64,000 bases of DNA, taken from a gamma proteobacterium HdN1. Lineage in GTDB: Bacteria; Pseudomonadota; Gammaproteobacteria; Pseudomonadales; Ketobacteraceae. The position numbers were made by a program, and so were the translations under genes. Location of the stretch: contig FP929140.1 in the NCBI GenBank assembly GCA_000198515.1, positions 780,527-844,526 of the forward strand, read 5' to 3'. Below, one piece after another: positions 27,879 to 37,594 of the stretch; position 1 is the stretch's first letter, and every line of letters begins with the position of its first letter. The notes beneath the pieces were generated by a model that was given only the letters and a program-made list of their open reading frames with translations, had not been told where the DNA came from and did no database searches.

Positions 27879-27920
27879 AGGCTTTTGCAAGATAAATGGA
27901 TGACAAAATGGGTGAGTGGC

Positions 27921-27949
27921 TTGCTTGCTGACGATCAAGACTTTAACCT
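27921..27949 (+). promoter_or_regulatory. Candidate rnpB promoter
   Basis: TTGCTT (27921-27926) and TAACCT (27944-27949) are 17 bases apart and place a start at about 27957, where the P1 helix of RNase P RNA begins. The -10 is poor (3 of 6), so support comes mostly from position. Confidence 0.42.
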
Positions 27950-27956
27950 ACACGCC

Positions 27957-28308
27957 GGAAAGTTAGCTGGACAGCCGCCGCCTTGTCATGAGGGGGAGGA
28001 AAGTCCGGGCTCCATAGGGCAGAGTGCCAGGTAACGCCTGGGCGGCGTGAGCCGACGGAAAGTGCAACAGAAAGTATACCGCCTAAGCCCGCAAGGGCCG
28101 GTAAGGGTGAAATGGTGCGGTAAGAGCGCACCGCGTGCTTGGTAACAGGTCACGGCGATGGAAAACCCCACTCGGAGCAAGACCAAATAGGGATCCACTG
28201 GCGCGGCCCGCGCTGGATCCGGGTAGGTCGCTTGAGCGTGCTGGTGACGGTACGCCTAGAGGAATGGCTGTCCTCGACAGAACCCGGCTTATAGGCTGAC
28301 TTTCCACC
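27957..28308 (+). ncRNA. rnpB: RNase P RNA (class A)
   Basis: Catalytic RNA that trims tRNA 5' leaders. Conserved blocks are intact: GAGGAAAGTCCGGGCTCC, CAGAGTGCCAGGTAACGCCT, GGTAAGGGTGAAA with GGTGCGGTAAGAGCGCACCG, AGCAAGACCAAATAGGG, and the 3' block GACAGAACCCGGCTTA. The ends pair as P1 (GGAAAGTTAGCT with AGGCTGACTTTCC). The P3 arm after GACAG appears short compared with E. coli. A run of seven T follows the 3' end, so P1 plus T-tract could terminate it. The 352-nt length is slightly below the E. coli RNA. Confidence 0.97.
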
Positions 28309-28651
28309 TTTTTTTCCTTATTTGCGTTGATTCCAACTTCCTTTCTTTTGGGTTCGGCGGCTGCTTCCTCTTGTGTCATGGTTTGGGCGAAGTTGTGCCG
28401 TACCTGCATGTCCGCTCGCCAATCTGCGCGAGTGCGTATCTTTCGTTTTTTGTCTTGTTCTGGTGCAGCATCTAACGCTTGGGGTGCTTATTGCTAAAAA
28501 ATCTGATTGTTCATGTGGTTTGGATGCTTACGTCTGTATCTCCTTGATATCACCCTAGATTCCTCGCTGCTAGGCTGCGCGTTTTTTAATCGTGCTATCA
28601 TAACTCATTGTTTTTTAAGTGGTTATCCTTTGCGTCCGTTTTGGCCGTTTC
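28309..28651. other. Intergenic region between rnpB and the mraZ promoter
   Basis: About 340 bases without a supportable gene. It begins with the T-run after rnpB and becomes AT-richer toward the mraZ promoter. No repeat, tRNA or hairpin stands out; short open frames here lack ribosome sites and family resemblance. Confidence 0.6.
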
Positions 28652-28681
28652 TTGACAACTCTTGTGAGCGCTCCCTATAGT
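28652..28681 (+). promoter_or_regulatory. Strong sigma-70 promoter of the mraZ/dcw cluster (Pmra)
   Basis: A perfect TTGACA (28652-28657) and TATAGT (28676-28681) are 18 bases apart. The expected transcription start is near 28689, directly before the MraZ box array, and 97 bases before mraZ. Confidence 0.8.
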
Positions 28682-28690
28682 GTCAGAAAG

Positions 28691-28746
28691 TGGAGTGAAG
28701 TGGTGAAAAGTGGAGTTTCTTGGGCGATAATAGGGCGTAAGTGGTG
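28691..28746 (+). promoter_or_regulatory. MraZ operator: helically phased TGG(N)(N) boxes
   Basis: TGGAG, TGGTG, TGGAG and TGGGC begin at exactly 28691, 28701, 28711 and 28721, a 10-bp period; TAGGG at 28731 and TGGTG at 28742 continue it loosely. Known MraZ operators are TGGGN repeats with 10-bp spacing just downstream of the dcw promoter, so this is the autorepression site. Several boxes deviate from the TGGG core. Confidence 0.82.
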
Positions 28747-28785
28747 AAAGCGCCCAGTAGCTGAATAACAGAGAACGGGCGAAAC

Positions 28786-29244
28786 GTGTTCAGAGGTCTT
28801 ACGTCGATCAACATGGATCCGAAGGGGCGCATGGCTTTGCCGACGCGCTACCGTGATGCCGTGGTTGAGCGCTGCAGCGGCGGCATGATCGCGACGATTG
28901 ATACCGAAGAAAAGTGCCTGTTGCTTTACCCGCTTCCAGACTGGCAGGAAATTGAACGCAAAATTGAGGCTCTGCCAAGTTTTAACAAGGCAGCGCGCCG
29001 CGTTCAGAGGCTCTTGATTGGCCATGCGTCTGAAGTTGAGCTTGATTCGGCTGGGCGCATCATGATTCCGCAGGTGCTGCGTGAGTATGCGGGCTTGGAT
29101 AAGCGCATTTTGCTGGTGGGGCAGGGTAAGAAATTCGAAATTTGGTCTGAAGATGCGTGGAACGCGAAGCGGGATGAGTGGCTGGATGAGGAGTCTCAAG
29201 CCGATGAGGGTTTGCCTGAGATGATGCAAAACCTCTCGCTCTGA
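28786..29244 (+). CDS. mraZ: Transcriptional regulator MraZ
   Basis: AbrB-like ring-forming DNA-binding protein that represses its own dcw operon. The 152-residue product has two SpoVT/AbrB-type repeats: LTSINMDPKGRMALPTRYRDAV near the start and AGRIMIPQVLREYAGLDKRILLVGQGKKFEIW in the second half, with the DxxGR motif in each (DPKGR, DSAGR). The start is GTG. It opens the cell-wall cluster and its operator lies 40-95 bp upstream. Confidence 0.97.
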   Translation: MFRGLTSINMDPKGRMALPTRYRDAVVERCSGGMIATIDTEEKCLLLYPLPDWQEIERKIEALPSFNKAARRVQRLLIGHASEVELDSAGRIMIPQVLREYAGLDKRILLVGQGKKFEIWSEDAWNAKRDEWLDEESQADEGLPEMMQNLSL

Positions 29245-29291
29245 TCCAAAGGTCGCTTTGATTGATACGAAATGTGTTTAGAGAGCGAAGC

Positions 29292-30224
29292 ATGCTTGAA
29301 GTGTCGCATCGACCTGTGTTGTTGCAGGAAGTCATCGAGAATCTCCTGACGGATACTGCCGGTATTTATGTGGATGGTACTTTTGGTCGCGGTGGCCATG
29401 CGCGGGCTTTGTTGGCTCGCTTGAGTGCAGATGCGCGCCTAGTTGGATTCGATAAAGACCCAGAGGCGATCGCGGTGGGCTTGCAGCTTGCGGCTGAAGA
29501 TGCTCGTTTTTCCATTGTGCACGGTTCTTTCGCAGAAATTGGTACGCGACCAGAGCTTGCGGGTTTGCAGGGAACGGTTTCTGGGGTGTTGCTGGATCTT
29601 GGTGTTTCCAGCCCGCAGCTCGATGATGCTTCACGCGGATTTAGCTTTATGAATGATGGCCCGCTGGATATGCGCATGAATAACGACGCAGGTGAGTCGG
29701 CAGCAGATTGGCTAAATCATGAGGATGCGAAACAAATTGAGTGGGTTCTTCGTGAGTTGGGTGAGGAGCGGTTCGCTGGCCGGATTGCGAGAGCGATTGT
29801 TGCACAACGGGAGATGTCTCCACTCTGCACCACAAAGCAGCTTGCTGATCTGATTTACAAAGCGGTGCCGGTTCGAGAAAAACATAAGCATCCCGCTACC
29901 CGTAGTTTTCAGGCGGTTCGAATTTGGGTGAATCGGGAGTTGCAGGATTTGGAAGTGGGGCTTGCTGCATCGTTGGAATTGGTCAAAGTGGGTGGGCGGA
30001 TCGCAGTGATTAGTTTCCATTCGCTGGAGGATCGTATCGTGAAGCAGTTTTTTGAGAAGCATGTAAAAGGTGAACAGCTGCCACGTGGTTTGCCTGTAAC
30101 GGGCGCTGCGCTCGGCATTCGTCTCAGACACGTTGCAAAAAAAGTGCGCCCTAGTGACGACGAGGTGGCGGTGAATGTGCGCTCGCGTAGCGCCACACTT
30201 CGCGTGGTTGAGAAAATTGCATGA
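29292..30224 (+). CDS. rsmH: 16S rRNA (cytosine-1402-N4)-methyltransferase RsmH
   Basis: Methylates N4 of C1402 in 16S rRNA, the base whose ribose is methylated by RsmI. The 310-residue protein begins HRPVLLQEVIENL, carries the SAM-binding VDGTFGRGGHARALL, then VLLDLGVSSPQLD, RGFSFMNDGPLDMRM and near the end ISFHSLEDRIVKQFF. ATG 29292 has GAGAG upstream. Its stop overlaps the ftsL start. Confidence 0.97.
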   Translation: MLEVSHRPVLLQEVIENLLTDTAGIYVDGTFGRGGHARALLARLSADARLVGFDKDPEAIAVGLQLAAEDARFSIVHGSFAEIGTRPELAGLQGTVSGVLLDLGVSSPQLDDASRGFSFMNDGPLDMRMNNDAGESAADWLNHEDAKQIEWVLRELGEERFAGRIARAIVAQREMSPLCTTKQLADLIYKAVPVREKHKHPATRSFQAVRIWVNRELQDLEVGLAASLELVKVGGRIAVISFHSLEDRIVKQFFEKHVKGEQLPRGLPVTGAALGIRLRHVAKKVRPSDDEVAVNVRSRSATLRVVEKIA

Positions 30225-30517
30225 GTGTTTTTCGCCCGGTTTCTGTAGGACGTGAAATTCTTTATCTCTTGGTAGTGCCGGCGTTGTTGGTTGTATGTTC
30301 AGCGCTGGGAGTCATTTATAGCAGTTTTATGACGAGGCAGTTAGTAACGGAGTTTCAGCAGTTGCATGAGCAGCGTAATGCCTTTCAGGATGAATGGGGC
30401 CAGCTTCTTTTGGAACAAAGCACTTTGGGTGCATTTAGCCGTGTTGAGCAGTTGGCGAGAAAAGATCTGAAAATGTCAGTACCTTCACCCGAACAAACTG
30501 TGATGATTGATCTGTGA
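30221..30517 (+). CDS. ftsL: Cell division protein FtsL
   Basis: Small bitopic divisome protein that joins FtsB and FtsQ and activates FtsWI. The 98-residue product has a short cytoplasmic start, a transmembrane helix at about 11-33 (ILYLLVVPALLVVCSALGVIY) and a periplasmic coiled coil ending in EQLARKDLKMSVPSPEQ, the usual FtsL C-terminus. Overlaps with rsmH (ATGA) and ftsI (GTGA) show tight coupling. Identified largely by layout and position. Confidence 0.9.
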   Translation: MSVFRPVSVGREILYLLVVPALLVVCSALGVIYSSFMTRQLVTEFQQLHEQRNAFQDEWGQLLLEQSTLGAFSRVEQLARKDLKMSVPSPEQTVMIDL

Positions 30518-32253
30518 AAATAACCGAAAAAAAGCAAAAGGTGCGGGATTATCGTTGGCGATTTTATGTTGCTGCGCTGCTGCTGTGCACTCTGTCGACA
30601 TCGGTTTTTTTTCGCATCGCTTATTTGCAGTTGTGGAATCGGGATTTTTTGCAGGATGAAGGTGCAAAGCGAGTGGTGCGCACTGCGACGATTCCGGCTT
30701 ATCGGGGCATGATACAGGATCGTAATGGGGAGCCCTTAGCTGTCAGCACGCCGGTTACGACCATCTGGGCGAACCCGAAGCAGTTGTGGGATGAACGCGA
30801 TCGTTGGCCAGAGCTGGCAAAAGCGCTAGGCGAAAAGTCTTCCTCGCTTTCAAAGCATCTGACGGCAATGAAAGACAAGCAGTTTATGTATTTAAAGCGG
30901 CATATGAATCCCGTAAAGGCGGCGGCTGTTTTGAATATGGATATTAGCGGTGTGTATGGCCTTTCTGAGTACCGCCGCTTTTATCCTGCGGGTGAAGTGA
31001 CCTCGCACATCGTAGGTTTTAATAACATCGATGATCAAGGGCAGGAAGGGATCGAGTTAGCATTCGAAGATACTTTGCGCGGCGAGCCCGGTAAGAAACG
31101 CGTGATTAAGGATCTTAAAGGTCGAATCGTTAAAGATATCGGTTTGATTGAGAATGCAAAGCCTGGCCGTGACGTTATGTTAAGCATTGATTTGCGAGCG
31201 CAGTACATTGCTTATCGTGAACTACTGGCGGCTGTTCATGCTTACCAAGCAACGGCAGGTGTAGCAGTTGCGGTGGATGTACGGACGGGCGAAATCGTGG
31301 CGATGGCGAATCAGCCCTCATTCAACCCGAATAATCGCAAACCGAAAGATCAGGACGGGTTTCGGAATCGAGCGATTACGGATGTATTTGAGCCGGGTTC
31401 AACGATGAAAGTGTTTACGGCGGCTGCAGGGCTTGAGAGCGGTCGTTGGAAGCCTTCTTCTTTAATTGATACGACGCCAGGCGCTCTGCGAATTGGCAGA
31501 AAAACAATTCGCGATACGCATAATTATGGCCTGATTGATCTCACCCATATGATCACAAAATCGAGCAACGTTGGTGCAACAAAAGTTGCGCTTTCGCTAA
31601 AGGATGGCACCTTGCCGACGATGCTGCATCGAGTGGGGTTTGGAGAGAAGACTGGGGTTGGCATTCAAGGTGAAGTATCGGGCGTGCTGCCATTGCGCCC
31701 GTCCTATGGAAAGGAACGCTGGGGTGAGCTTGAAACTGCCACGATGTCGTATGGCTATGGAGTATCGGTTACGGCAGCTCAACTCGCACGTGCATACGCC
31801 ATTCTCGGTGCTCACGGGATCAAGCGCCCTCTTTCGATTGTCAAGACTTCGGGGGATGTGAAAGGTGAGCGCGTGTTTTCGGAAGGAGTCGCAGAGAACG
31901 TTATCAAAATGATGGAAACGGTCGTTTCTAAAGAAGGCACTGCCCAGCGTGCGGCAGTCGATGGGTATCGCGTTGGCGGCAAGACGGGGACTGTGCATAA
32001 AGCGGCAGGTGGGAAGTATGAGGCGCGCCGTTATCTCGGCTTGTTTGCCGGTGTGGCGCCCGCTGAGGATCCGCGTTTGGCGCTTGTGATCATGATTGAT
32101 GATCCAAAAGGGAAAGAATATTACGGTGGCCAAGTTGCCGGCCCCGTATTCTCCCGAATTATGGCCGGAATGCTGCGGATTAAAAATGTCCCACCAGATT
32201 TGCCGGTACAGGAATGGGCCAATATCGTACCCAAAGGAAATGGAAAATCATGA
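30514..32253 (+). CDS. ftsI: Penicillin-binding protein 3 / division transpeptidase FtsI
   Basis: Septal peptidoglycan transpeptidase of 579 residues. An N-terminal anchor helix at about 16-36 is followed by the pedestal domain starting RGMIQDRNGEPLAVS. The penicillin-binding domain has catalytic Ser296 in GSTMK, the SSN motif in KSSNVGA, and the KTG triad at about 490-492. The start is GTG. Its stop overlaps the ATG of the murE-murF gene. Confidence 0.97.
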   Translation: MKITEKKQKVRDYRWRFYVAALLLCTLSTSVFFRIAYLQLWNRDFLQDEGAKRVVRTATIPAYRGMIQDRNGEPLAVSTPVTTIWANPKQLWDERDRWPELAKALGEKSSSLSKHLTAMKDKQFMYLKRHMNPVKAAAVLNMDISGVYGLSEYRRFYPAGEVTSHIVGFNNIDDQGQEGIELAFEDTLRGEPGKKRVIKDLKGRIVKDIGLIENAKPGRDVMLSIDLRAQYIAYRELLAAVHAYQATAGVAVAVDVRTGEIVAMANQPSFNPNNRKPKDQDGFRNRAITDVFEPGSTMKVFTAAAGLESGRWKPSSLIDTTPGALRIGRKTIRDTHNYGLIDLTHMITKSSNVGATKVALSLKDGTLPTMLHRVGFGEKTGVGIQGEVSGVLPLRPSYGKERWGELETATMSYGYGVSVTAAQLARAYAILGAHGIKRPLSIVKTSGDVKGERVFSEGVAENVIKMMETVVSKEGTAQRAAVDGYRVGGKTGTVHKAAGGKYEARRYLGLFAGVAPAEDPRLALVIMIDDPKGKEYYGGQVAGPVFSRIMAGMLRIKNVPPDLPVQEWANIVPKGNGKS

Positions 32254-35174
32254 GCGCACGATCAAGAGAAAAGCGCTTGGGTGATTTGCTTGCTGTGGAG
32301 GCTGAATTCGCAGATGTGATGGTTTCCGGCTTGCAGCAAGATAGCCGGAAGGTGCAGCACGGCGATTTATTTGTTGCGCTAAAGGGGCATCACGTAGATG
32401 GCCGTGATTATATTAAGGATGCACTGAAGCGTGGCGCAAGTGCTGTACTTGCGGATCGCGTAGGTGTTTCTGCGGAGCAGGTGGTAAATGCTCATGGAAA
32501 CGTAATTTGGCGCGATGATTTAAGGAGTGAGCTGGGCGATATCGCAAGCCGTTTCTACGATGAGCCTTCCAAGCAGATGCGTGTCATTGCGGTTACCGGT
32601 ACGAATGGGAAAACCACGGTTTCTCATCTGTTGGTTCGCTTGCTTATGCGCCTCGGTGAATCTGCAAAGACCATCGGCACGCTCGGATACGGCCATCCGG
32701 ATCACTTGATTCCATTGGCTAATACTACGCCGGATGCAATCCAGTTGCATGAGATCCTTGCAGCGTGCCGTGAGGATGGTGCTCGCTTTGTTGCAATGGA
32801 GGCATCGTCTCACGGTTTGGATCAGGGGCGTTTGGGTTGTGTGGAAATCTCGACGGCGGTTTTTACCAATATTACCCGCGATCATCTGGATTACCATCAA
32901 ACCATGCAAGCGTATTGGGAAGCCAAAGCCAAGCTGGCGTCGTGGCATGGGTTACGAAATCTTGTGCTGAACGCAGATGATGCGGGTGTTGCGAAGATGG
33001 CGGCAGTTGCAGAGCATGGCGTGAAAATTGTTTGGTTTTCGCTGCGGGCTGATGCAAATGTGGATGTAGCTTTGGTTCGTTGCTTGTATCACCCGCGAGG
33101 GATGTCTCTCGATATTCGGGTGAAGGACGAAGTGTATTCTTTCGATACGCGCTTAATGGGTGAATTTAACGTTGCCAATATTCTGGCGGTCTTGGCTGCG
33201 CTGGTTTCGGAAGGCTTTTCCGCATCGTTGGTAGTGGATGCGCTTAAGGAAATTGCGCCGGTAAAGGGGCGTATGGATTGTTTACCGCATACGAGCGGAG
33301 CGCAACTTCCGGCCGTGGTGATTGATTATGCGCATACGCCTGACGCATTGCAGCAAGCTCTGAATGCGCTTCGCCATCATTGCACAACTGGAAAGCTTTG
33401 GTGCGTGTTCGGTTGCGGTGGGGATCGCGATAAAGGTAAACGGCCGCTGATGGGAAAGATTGCAGCATCGTCAGCGGATCGGGTTGTGGTAACTAGCGAT
33501 AACCCGCGTAGCGAGGTTCCGGATGTGATCATCGCGGAAATTCGCGGTGGCATGGAGGCGACAGATCAGGTGCGCCTCGTTACCGATCGGGGCGAGGCTA
33601 TTCGTGACGCAATTTTTTTGGCCGCGCCTGAAGATGTGATTCTGATTGCGGGCAAAGGGCACGAAGATTATCAAGAAGTGCGCGGAGTTCGGTCCCATTT
33701 TTCTGATCATGAGGTTGCGGCGGCAGCGCTTTTGCAGCGTGCCCAATTATCTGATTCGCTACCTAAGGGGTGCGGCAGTGTGAGTGAGCGTAATCAGCAG
33801 GAATGTACGTTGGCTTCTTTGGCGGAGCGCTTGGGTGGGGAGCTTCGCGGCGAAGATTTGCCGTTTGCTGGGGTGTCTACCGATACGCGCGCGCTGAAAA
33901 GCATGGATGTGTTTTTTGCTTTGGTGGGTGAGAAATTCGATGCGCACGATTTTTTGCAGCAGGCAAAAGTTGCGGGTGCCTGCGGCGCTGTTGTGAGTCG
34001 TTGGGTGGATGTAGATCTTCCGCAGATTAAGGTAGAAGATACTCGTCTTGCCTTAGGTGCTTGGGCAGGAATGTTTCGCGATCGGTTTCATCCGCGTGTT
34101 GTTGCCGTTACGGGCAGCAGCGGGAAGACATCGGTAAAAGAGATGCTGGCAGCGATTTTTAGCGAAGAAGGTCGCGTTTTGGCAACGAGCGGCAATTTGA
34201 ATAACGACATTGGTGTGCCGTTGACTTTGCTTCGCTTAGATGACTCCTATCAGTTTGCGGTGATTGAACTGGGTGCAAATCACGTTGGCGAGATTGCGTA
34301 CACCGTTGGCCTTGTTCGCCCCGATGCAGCGTTAATTACCAACGTCGGCGAGGCGCACCTTGAAGGGTTTGGGAGTCGGAATAATATTGCGAAAGCAAAG
34401 TCGGAGATTTACACAGGTCTAGTTCCTAAAGGCGTTGCAGTTGTCAATTTGGATGACGATTATTCTCAGGATTTTTTGACGCTGAATGCGTCAAGGAACG
34501 TGCTCACCTTTTCAATTGAGAACACTCGTGCGAACTGCTTTGCGAAAAGCTGGTCGCTAGATCCGGTGGGGCGGCCGCGCATTGAAGTAAGCATCAATGG
34601 TGAACTCATTCAATTGTCTCTGAACTTGATCGGCAAACATCAAATTGCCAATGCACTGGCCGCCGCTGCGGCAGCGCGTGCCGCAGGCGCGTCGCTCACG
34701 TCGATTCGTGACGGACTAAATAAGCTCCAACCATTTAAGGGACGGATGTTTCCGAAATCGCTAGGGCGTTGGCACTGGATTGATGACACTTATAACGCGA
34801 ATCCTAGTTCCATGCGTGCTGCTATTGATGCGCTTGCACGCTTGGATGAGCCAAAAGTGCTGATTCTGGGGAGAATGGGGGAGTTAGGCGAACAGAGTGC
34901 AAAGTTGCATGCCGATATCGGTGCATATGCAGCGCGCGCAGGAATTCGCCGGCTGTTTATTTCCAGAGACGACGCCGGTGATTACGCGCGTGGTTACCGT
35001 TCCGTAACCAACGATGGTCAATTGTTTGTAGGCGATGGCCCCGAAGCCATTGCAAAACAGCTTATTGAATCCATGCCGGAAGGCGTGGTGCTCGTGAAGG
35101 GATCGCGTAGCGCAGCGATGGAAAAAGTATTTGATGAAGCCCAAAAACGGCTTCTGCACGAGGAAAATCACTGA
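32250..35174 (+). CDS. murE-murF: Fused MurE-MurF: UDP-MurNAc-tripeptide synthetase / D-Ala-D-Ala-adding enzyme
   Basis: One 974-residue frame carries two complete Mur ligases, which add the third residue and then D-Ala-D-Ala to UDP-MurNAc-peptide. MurE part, about 1-505: substrate loop [20 protein letters not shown]-loop GTNGKTT at 117-123, [13 protein letters not shown], and DNPR at 417-420, the signature of meso-diaminopimelate specificity. MurF part, from about 515: [17 protein letters not shown]-loop GSSGKT at 622, [14 protein letters not shown] and [17 protein letters not shown]. The joint (about 500-515) is a short polar linker. An in-frame GTG at 33780 with AAGGGG nine bases before it could start MurF alone. 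Similar fusions are known in other proteobacteria. Confidence 0.96.
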   Translation: MSARSREKRLGDLLAVEAEFADVMVSGLQQDSRKVQHGDLFVALKGHHVDGRDYIKDALKRGASAVLADRVGVSAEQVVNAHGNVIWRDDLRSELGDIASRFYDEPSKQMRVIAVTGTNGKTTVSHLLVRLLMRLGESAKTIGTLGYGHPDHLIPLANTTPDAIQLHEILAACREDGARFVAMEASSHGLDQGRLGCVEISTAVFTNITRDHLDYHQTMQAYWEAKAKLASWHGLRNLVLNADDAGVAKMAAVAEHGVKIVWFSLRADANVDVALVRCLYHPRGMSLDIRVKDEVYSFDTRLMGEFNVANILAVLAALVSEGFSASLVVDALKEIAPVKGRMDCLPHTSGAQLPAVVIDYAHTPDALQQALNALRHHCTTGKLWCVFGCGGDRDKGKRPLMGKIAASSADRVVVTSDNPRSEVPDVIIAEIRGGMEATDQVRLVTDRGEAIRDAIFLAAPEDVILIAGKGHEDYQEVRGVRSHFSDHEVAAAALLQRAQLSDSLPKGCGSVSERNQQECTLASLAERLGGELRGEDLPFAGVSTDTRALKSMDVFFALVGEKFDAHDFLQQAKVAGACGAVVSRWVDVDLPQIKVEDTRLALGAWAGMFRDRFHPRVVAVTGSSGKTSVKEMLAAIFSEEGRVLATSGNLNNDIGVPLTLLRLDDSYQFAVIELGANHVGEIAYTVGLVRPDAALITNVGEAHLEGFGSRNNIAKAKSEIYTGLVPKGVAVVNLDDDYSQDFLTLNASRNVLTFSIENTRANCFAKSWSLDPVGRPRIEVSINGELIQLSLNLIGKHQIANALAAAAAARAAGASLTSIRDGLNKLQPFKGRMFPKSLGRWHWIDDTYNANPSSMRAAIDALARLDEPKVLILGRMGELGEQSAKLHADIGAYAARAGIRRLFISRDDAGDYARGYRSVTNDGQLFVGDGPEAIAKQLIESMPEGVVLVKGSRSAAMEKVFDEAQKRLLHEENH

Positions 35175-36256
35175 TGCTGGTGTGGCTGGCGCAACTGCTT
35201 GGACAACATTTTACGTTCTTTAACGTGTTTCAGTATCTCACGCTGCGCGCGATCTTGGGTGTACTCACGGCGCTAGGAATCGCGCTTTGGCTCGGCCCGA
35301 AAATGATTCGCAGCTTAAGCTTGCACCAAATTGGGCAAGCCGTTCGCGATGATGGCCCTAAGTCGCACTTGAGCAAATCAGGCACGCCAACGATGGGTGG
35401 CGCTCTGATTCTGGTAGCGATTGCGATTGCAACCTTGCTTTGGTCTGATCTTTCCAATCGGTATGTGTGGGTTGTGCTGATAATCACGCTGTCTTTTGGC
35501 GCGGTAGGTTGGGTGGATGACTACCGCAAAGTGGTGCAAAAAAATTCGCGTGGCTTGCCTGCAAGGTGGAAATATTTTTGGCAATCGCTGGTGGGGATTG
35601 TTGCGGCAATTTATCTGTATGCGAGTGCGAGCTCGCCGTCAGAAACCCAGCTTCTGCTTCCCTTCTTCAAGAATGTGCAGGTTGAGATCGGGGTTTTATA
35701 CATTGCGCTCGCGTACTTTGTCATTGTTGGTACATCCAATGCGGTAAACCTTACCGACGGTTTGGATGGTTTGGCGATTTTGCCCACCATTCTTGTGGGC
35801 GCAGCATTGGGCGTGTTCGCGTATGTGACCGGAAATGTGAAGTTTGCAAGTTACCTGCAATTTCCTTATATCGCCGGAACCGGTGAGCTGATTGTGTTAT
35901 GCGGCGCGTTATTTGGTGCAGGCTTGGGGTTTTTATGGTTTAACACCTATCCCGCGCAGGTATTCATGGGGGATGTGGGAGCGCTTGCCTTGGGTGGAAC
36001 CCTTGGTGCTCTTGCCGTCATTACTCGTCAAGAAATTGTGCTTTTTATTATGGGCGGCGTGTTTGTGATGGAAACCGTCTCAGTCATTCTGCAGGTTGCG
36101 TCGTTCAAATTGACTGGGCGGCGAATTTTCCGGATGGCACCTATCCATCATCACTTTGAACTGAAAGGCTGGGCGGAGCCAAAAGTGATCGTGCGCTTTT
36201 GGATAATTACGGTTGTGCTGGTCCTGCTTGGGCTTGCCACCCTCAAACTGAGGTGA
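35174..36256 (+). CDS. mraY: Phospho-N-acetylmuramoyl-pentapeptide transferase MraY
   Basis: Integral membrane enzyme making lipid I from UDP-MurNAc-pentapeptide and undecaprenyl phosphate. The 360-residue protein has about ten hydrophobic helices and the conserved [21 protein letters not shown] (Asp pair), [26 protein letters not shown] and [18 protein letters not shown]. It overlaps the murE-murF stop by one base (TGATG). Confidence 0.98.
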   Translation: MLVWLAQLLGQHFTFFNVFQYLTLRAILGVLTALGIALWLGPKMIRSLSLHQIGQAVRDDGPKSHLSKSGTPTMGGALILVAIAIATLLWSDLSNRYVWVVLIITLSFGAVGWVDDYRKVVQKNSRGLPARWKYFWQSLVGIVAAIYLYASASSPSETQLLLPFFKNVQVEIGVLYIALAYFVIVGTSNAVNLTDGLDGLAILPTILVGAALGVFAYVTGNVKFASYLQFPYIAGTGELIVLCGALFGAGLGFLWFNTYPAQVFMGDVGALALGGTLGALAVITRQEIVLFIMGGVFVMETVSVILQVASFKLTGRRIFRMAPIHHHFELKGWAEPKVIVRFWIITVVLVLLGLATLKLR

Positions 36257-36265
36257 TCGAACGTA

Positions 36266-37594
36266 ATGAGAATCGTGGTTGGCCTTGGAAAAACAGGGTT
36301 GTCTTGTATTCGCTCCCTTCATGCCGCGGGGGAGCGAGTGTGCGTCATGGACACTCGTGATGAGCCGCCTGGACTGGATCAGGTATTGGATCAGTTTCCG
36401 GATGTGCGCCTGTCGCTCGGTGGGCTGGACGAAGATTTGCTTTGCGGTGCAGAAGAAATTATTGTCAGCCCAGGGATCTCTACAGCGACCGCGCCCCTGC
36501 AAAAAGCAGTAGCGCGCGGCATCCCCGTGGTCGGTGATATTGAATTGTTTTGCCGGGAAGTAAAAACACCGATCTTGGCGATTACCGGCTCAAATGCGAA
36601 AAGCACCGTGACTACGCTAATGGGGGAAATGGTCAAAGGTTCTGGGCGCTCCGTCGTAGTCGGCGGAAATATCGGCGTGCCGGTTCTGGATGTTTTGCAA
36701 GAAGCTCAATCTGCGGAGTTCTGTGTTTTGGAACTCTCCAGCTTCCAGTTGGAAACTACTTATTCCCTGCGTGCACACGTTGCCACCATCCTGAATATCT
36801 CACCCGATCACCTTGATCGTTATCCTTCTATGAAGGAATACACCGCAGCGAAGCATCGGATTTATCGCAACGCGCGCCATACCGTTGCAAATGCTGACGA
36901 TTCTGCAACCTTGCCTCACCCGATGTTTACCGAACATGATTGGCGTTTTACCACCCGTTCTCCATCCGCTCGCACGTTTGGTTTGCAGTTGAATGAAAGC
37001 GCATCTTGGCTGGGTGTTGCCAATGAAGCGTTGATGCCGGTTAGCGAGCTAAGAATCAAAGGCCGCCATAATCAGGCAAACGCGCTAGCAGCACTCGCAA
37101 TTGGTAGCGCGGCAGGCTTAGAAATGCAGCACATGCTGAATACACTACGAGAATTTCGCGGGCTCGCTCACCGTTGCGAGTGGATTCGTGAGCGGGATGG
37201 CGTGCAGTGGTATAACGATTCCAAAGGCACAAACGTAGGCGCGACCGTCGCAGCTATTGACGGAATTGGAAGTGAAATTTCTGGAAAAATTGTGCTGGTT
37301 GCGGGCGGCGATGGAAAGGGCGCGGATTTTGTTGAACTGCAAAAACCGGTTGAGAAGTACGTGAAAGCCGCAGTTTTATTAGGCCAAGATGCAGCGAAAA
37401 TGGAGAGGGTGCTTGCGCCTCATTGCACGATCAAGCGAGTTTCTAGCTTGCAAGATGCAGTCGGCGCTGCGGCAGAGCTTGCCCTTGCAGGGGATGCTGT
37501 GTTGCTCTCGCCCGCATGCGCAAGTTTGGATATGTTTAAGAACTACGAAGATCGGGGGAATCAGTTTGCGGATTTGGCGAGGGCACTTTCATGA
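36266..37594 (+). CDS. murD: UDP-MurNAc-L-Ala:D-Glu ligase MurD
   Basis: Adds D-glutamate to UDP-MurNAc-L-Ala. The 442-residue Mur ligase starts with a Rossmann-like VVGLGKTGLSCIRSL, has a P-loop with Ser in place of the usual Gly, ITGSNAKSTV rather than GTNGK, which is within the range for MurD, then LELSSFQLETT, NISPDHLDRYPSM and YNDSKGTNVGATVAAI. Its stop overlaps the ftsW start. Confidence 0.97.
   Translation: MRIVVGLGKTGLSCIRSLHAAGERVCVMDTRDEPPGLDQVLDQFPDVRLSLGGLDEDLLCGAEEIIVSPGISTATAPLQKAVARGIPVVGDIELFCREVKTPILAITGSNAKSTVTTLMGEMVKGSGRSVVVGGNIGVPVLDVLQEAQSAEFCVLELSSFQLETTYSLRAHVATILNISPDHLDRYPSMKEYTAAKHRIYRNARHTVANADDSATLPHPMFTEHDWRFTTRSPSARTFGLQLNESASWLGVANEALMPVSELRIKGRHNQANALAALAIGSAAGLEMQHMLNTLREFRGLAHRCEWIRERDGVQWYNDSKGTNVGATVAAIDGIGSEISGKIVLVAGGDGKGADFVELQKPVEKYVKAAVLLGQDAAKMERVLAPHCTIKRVSSLQDAVGAAAELALAGDAVLLSPACASLDMFKNYEDRGNQFADLARALS

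Noticed and set aside
28083-28409. A 108-codon frame antisense to the RNase P RNA
   Set aside because: It crosses a structured RNA gene and has no family resemblance.
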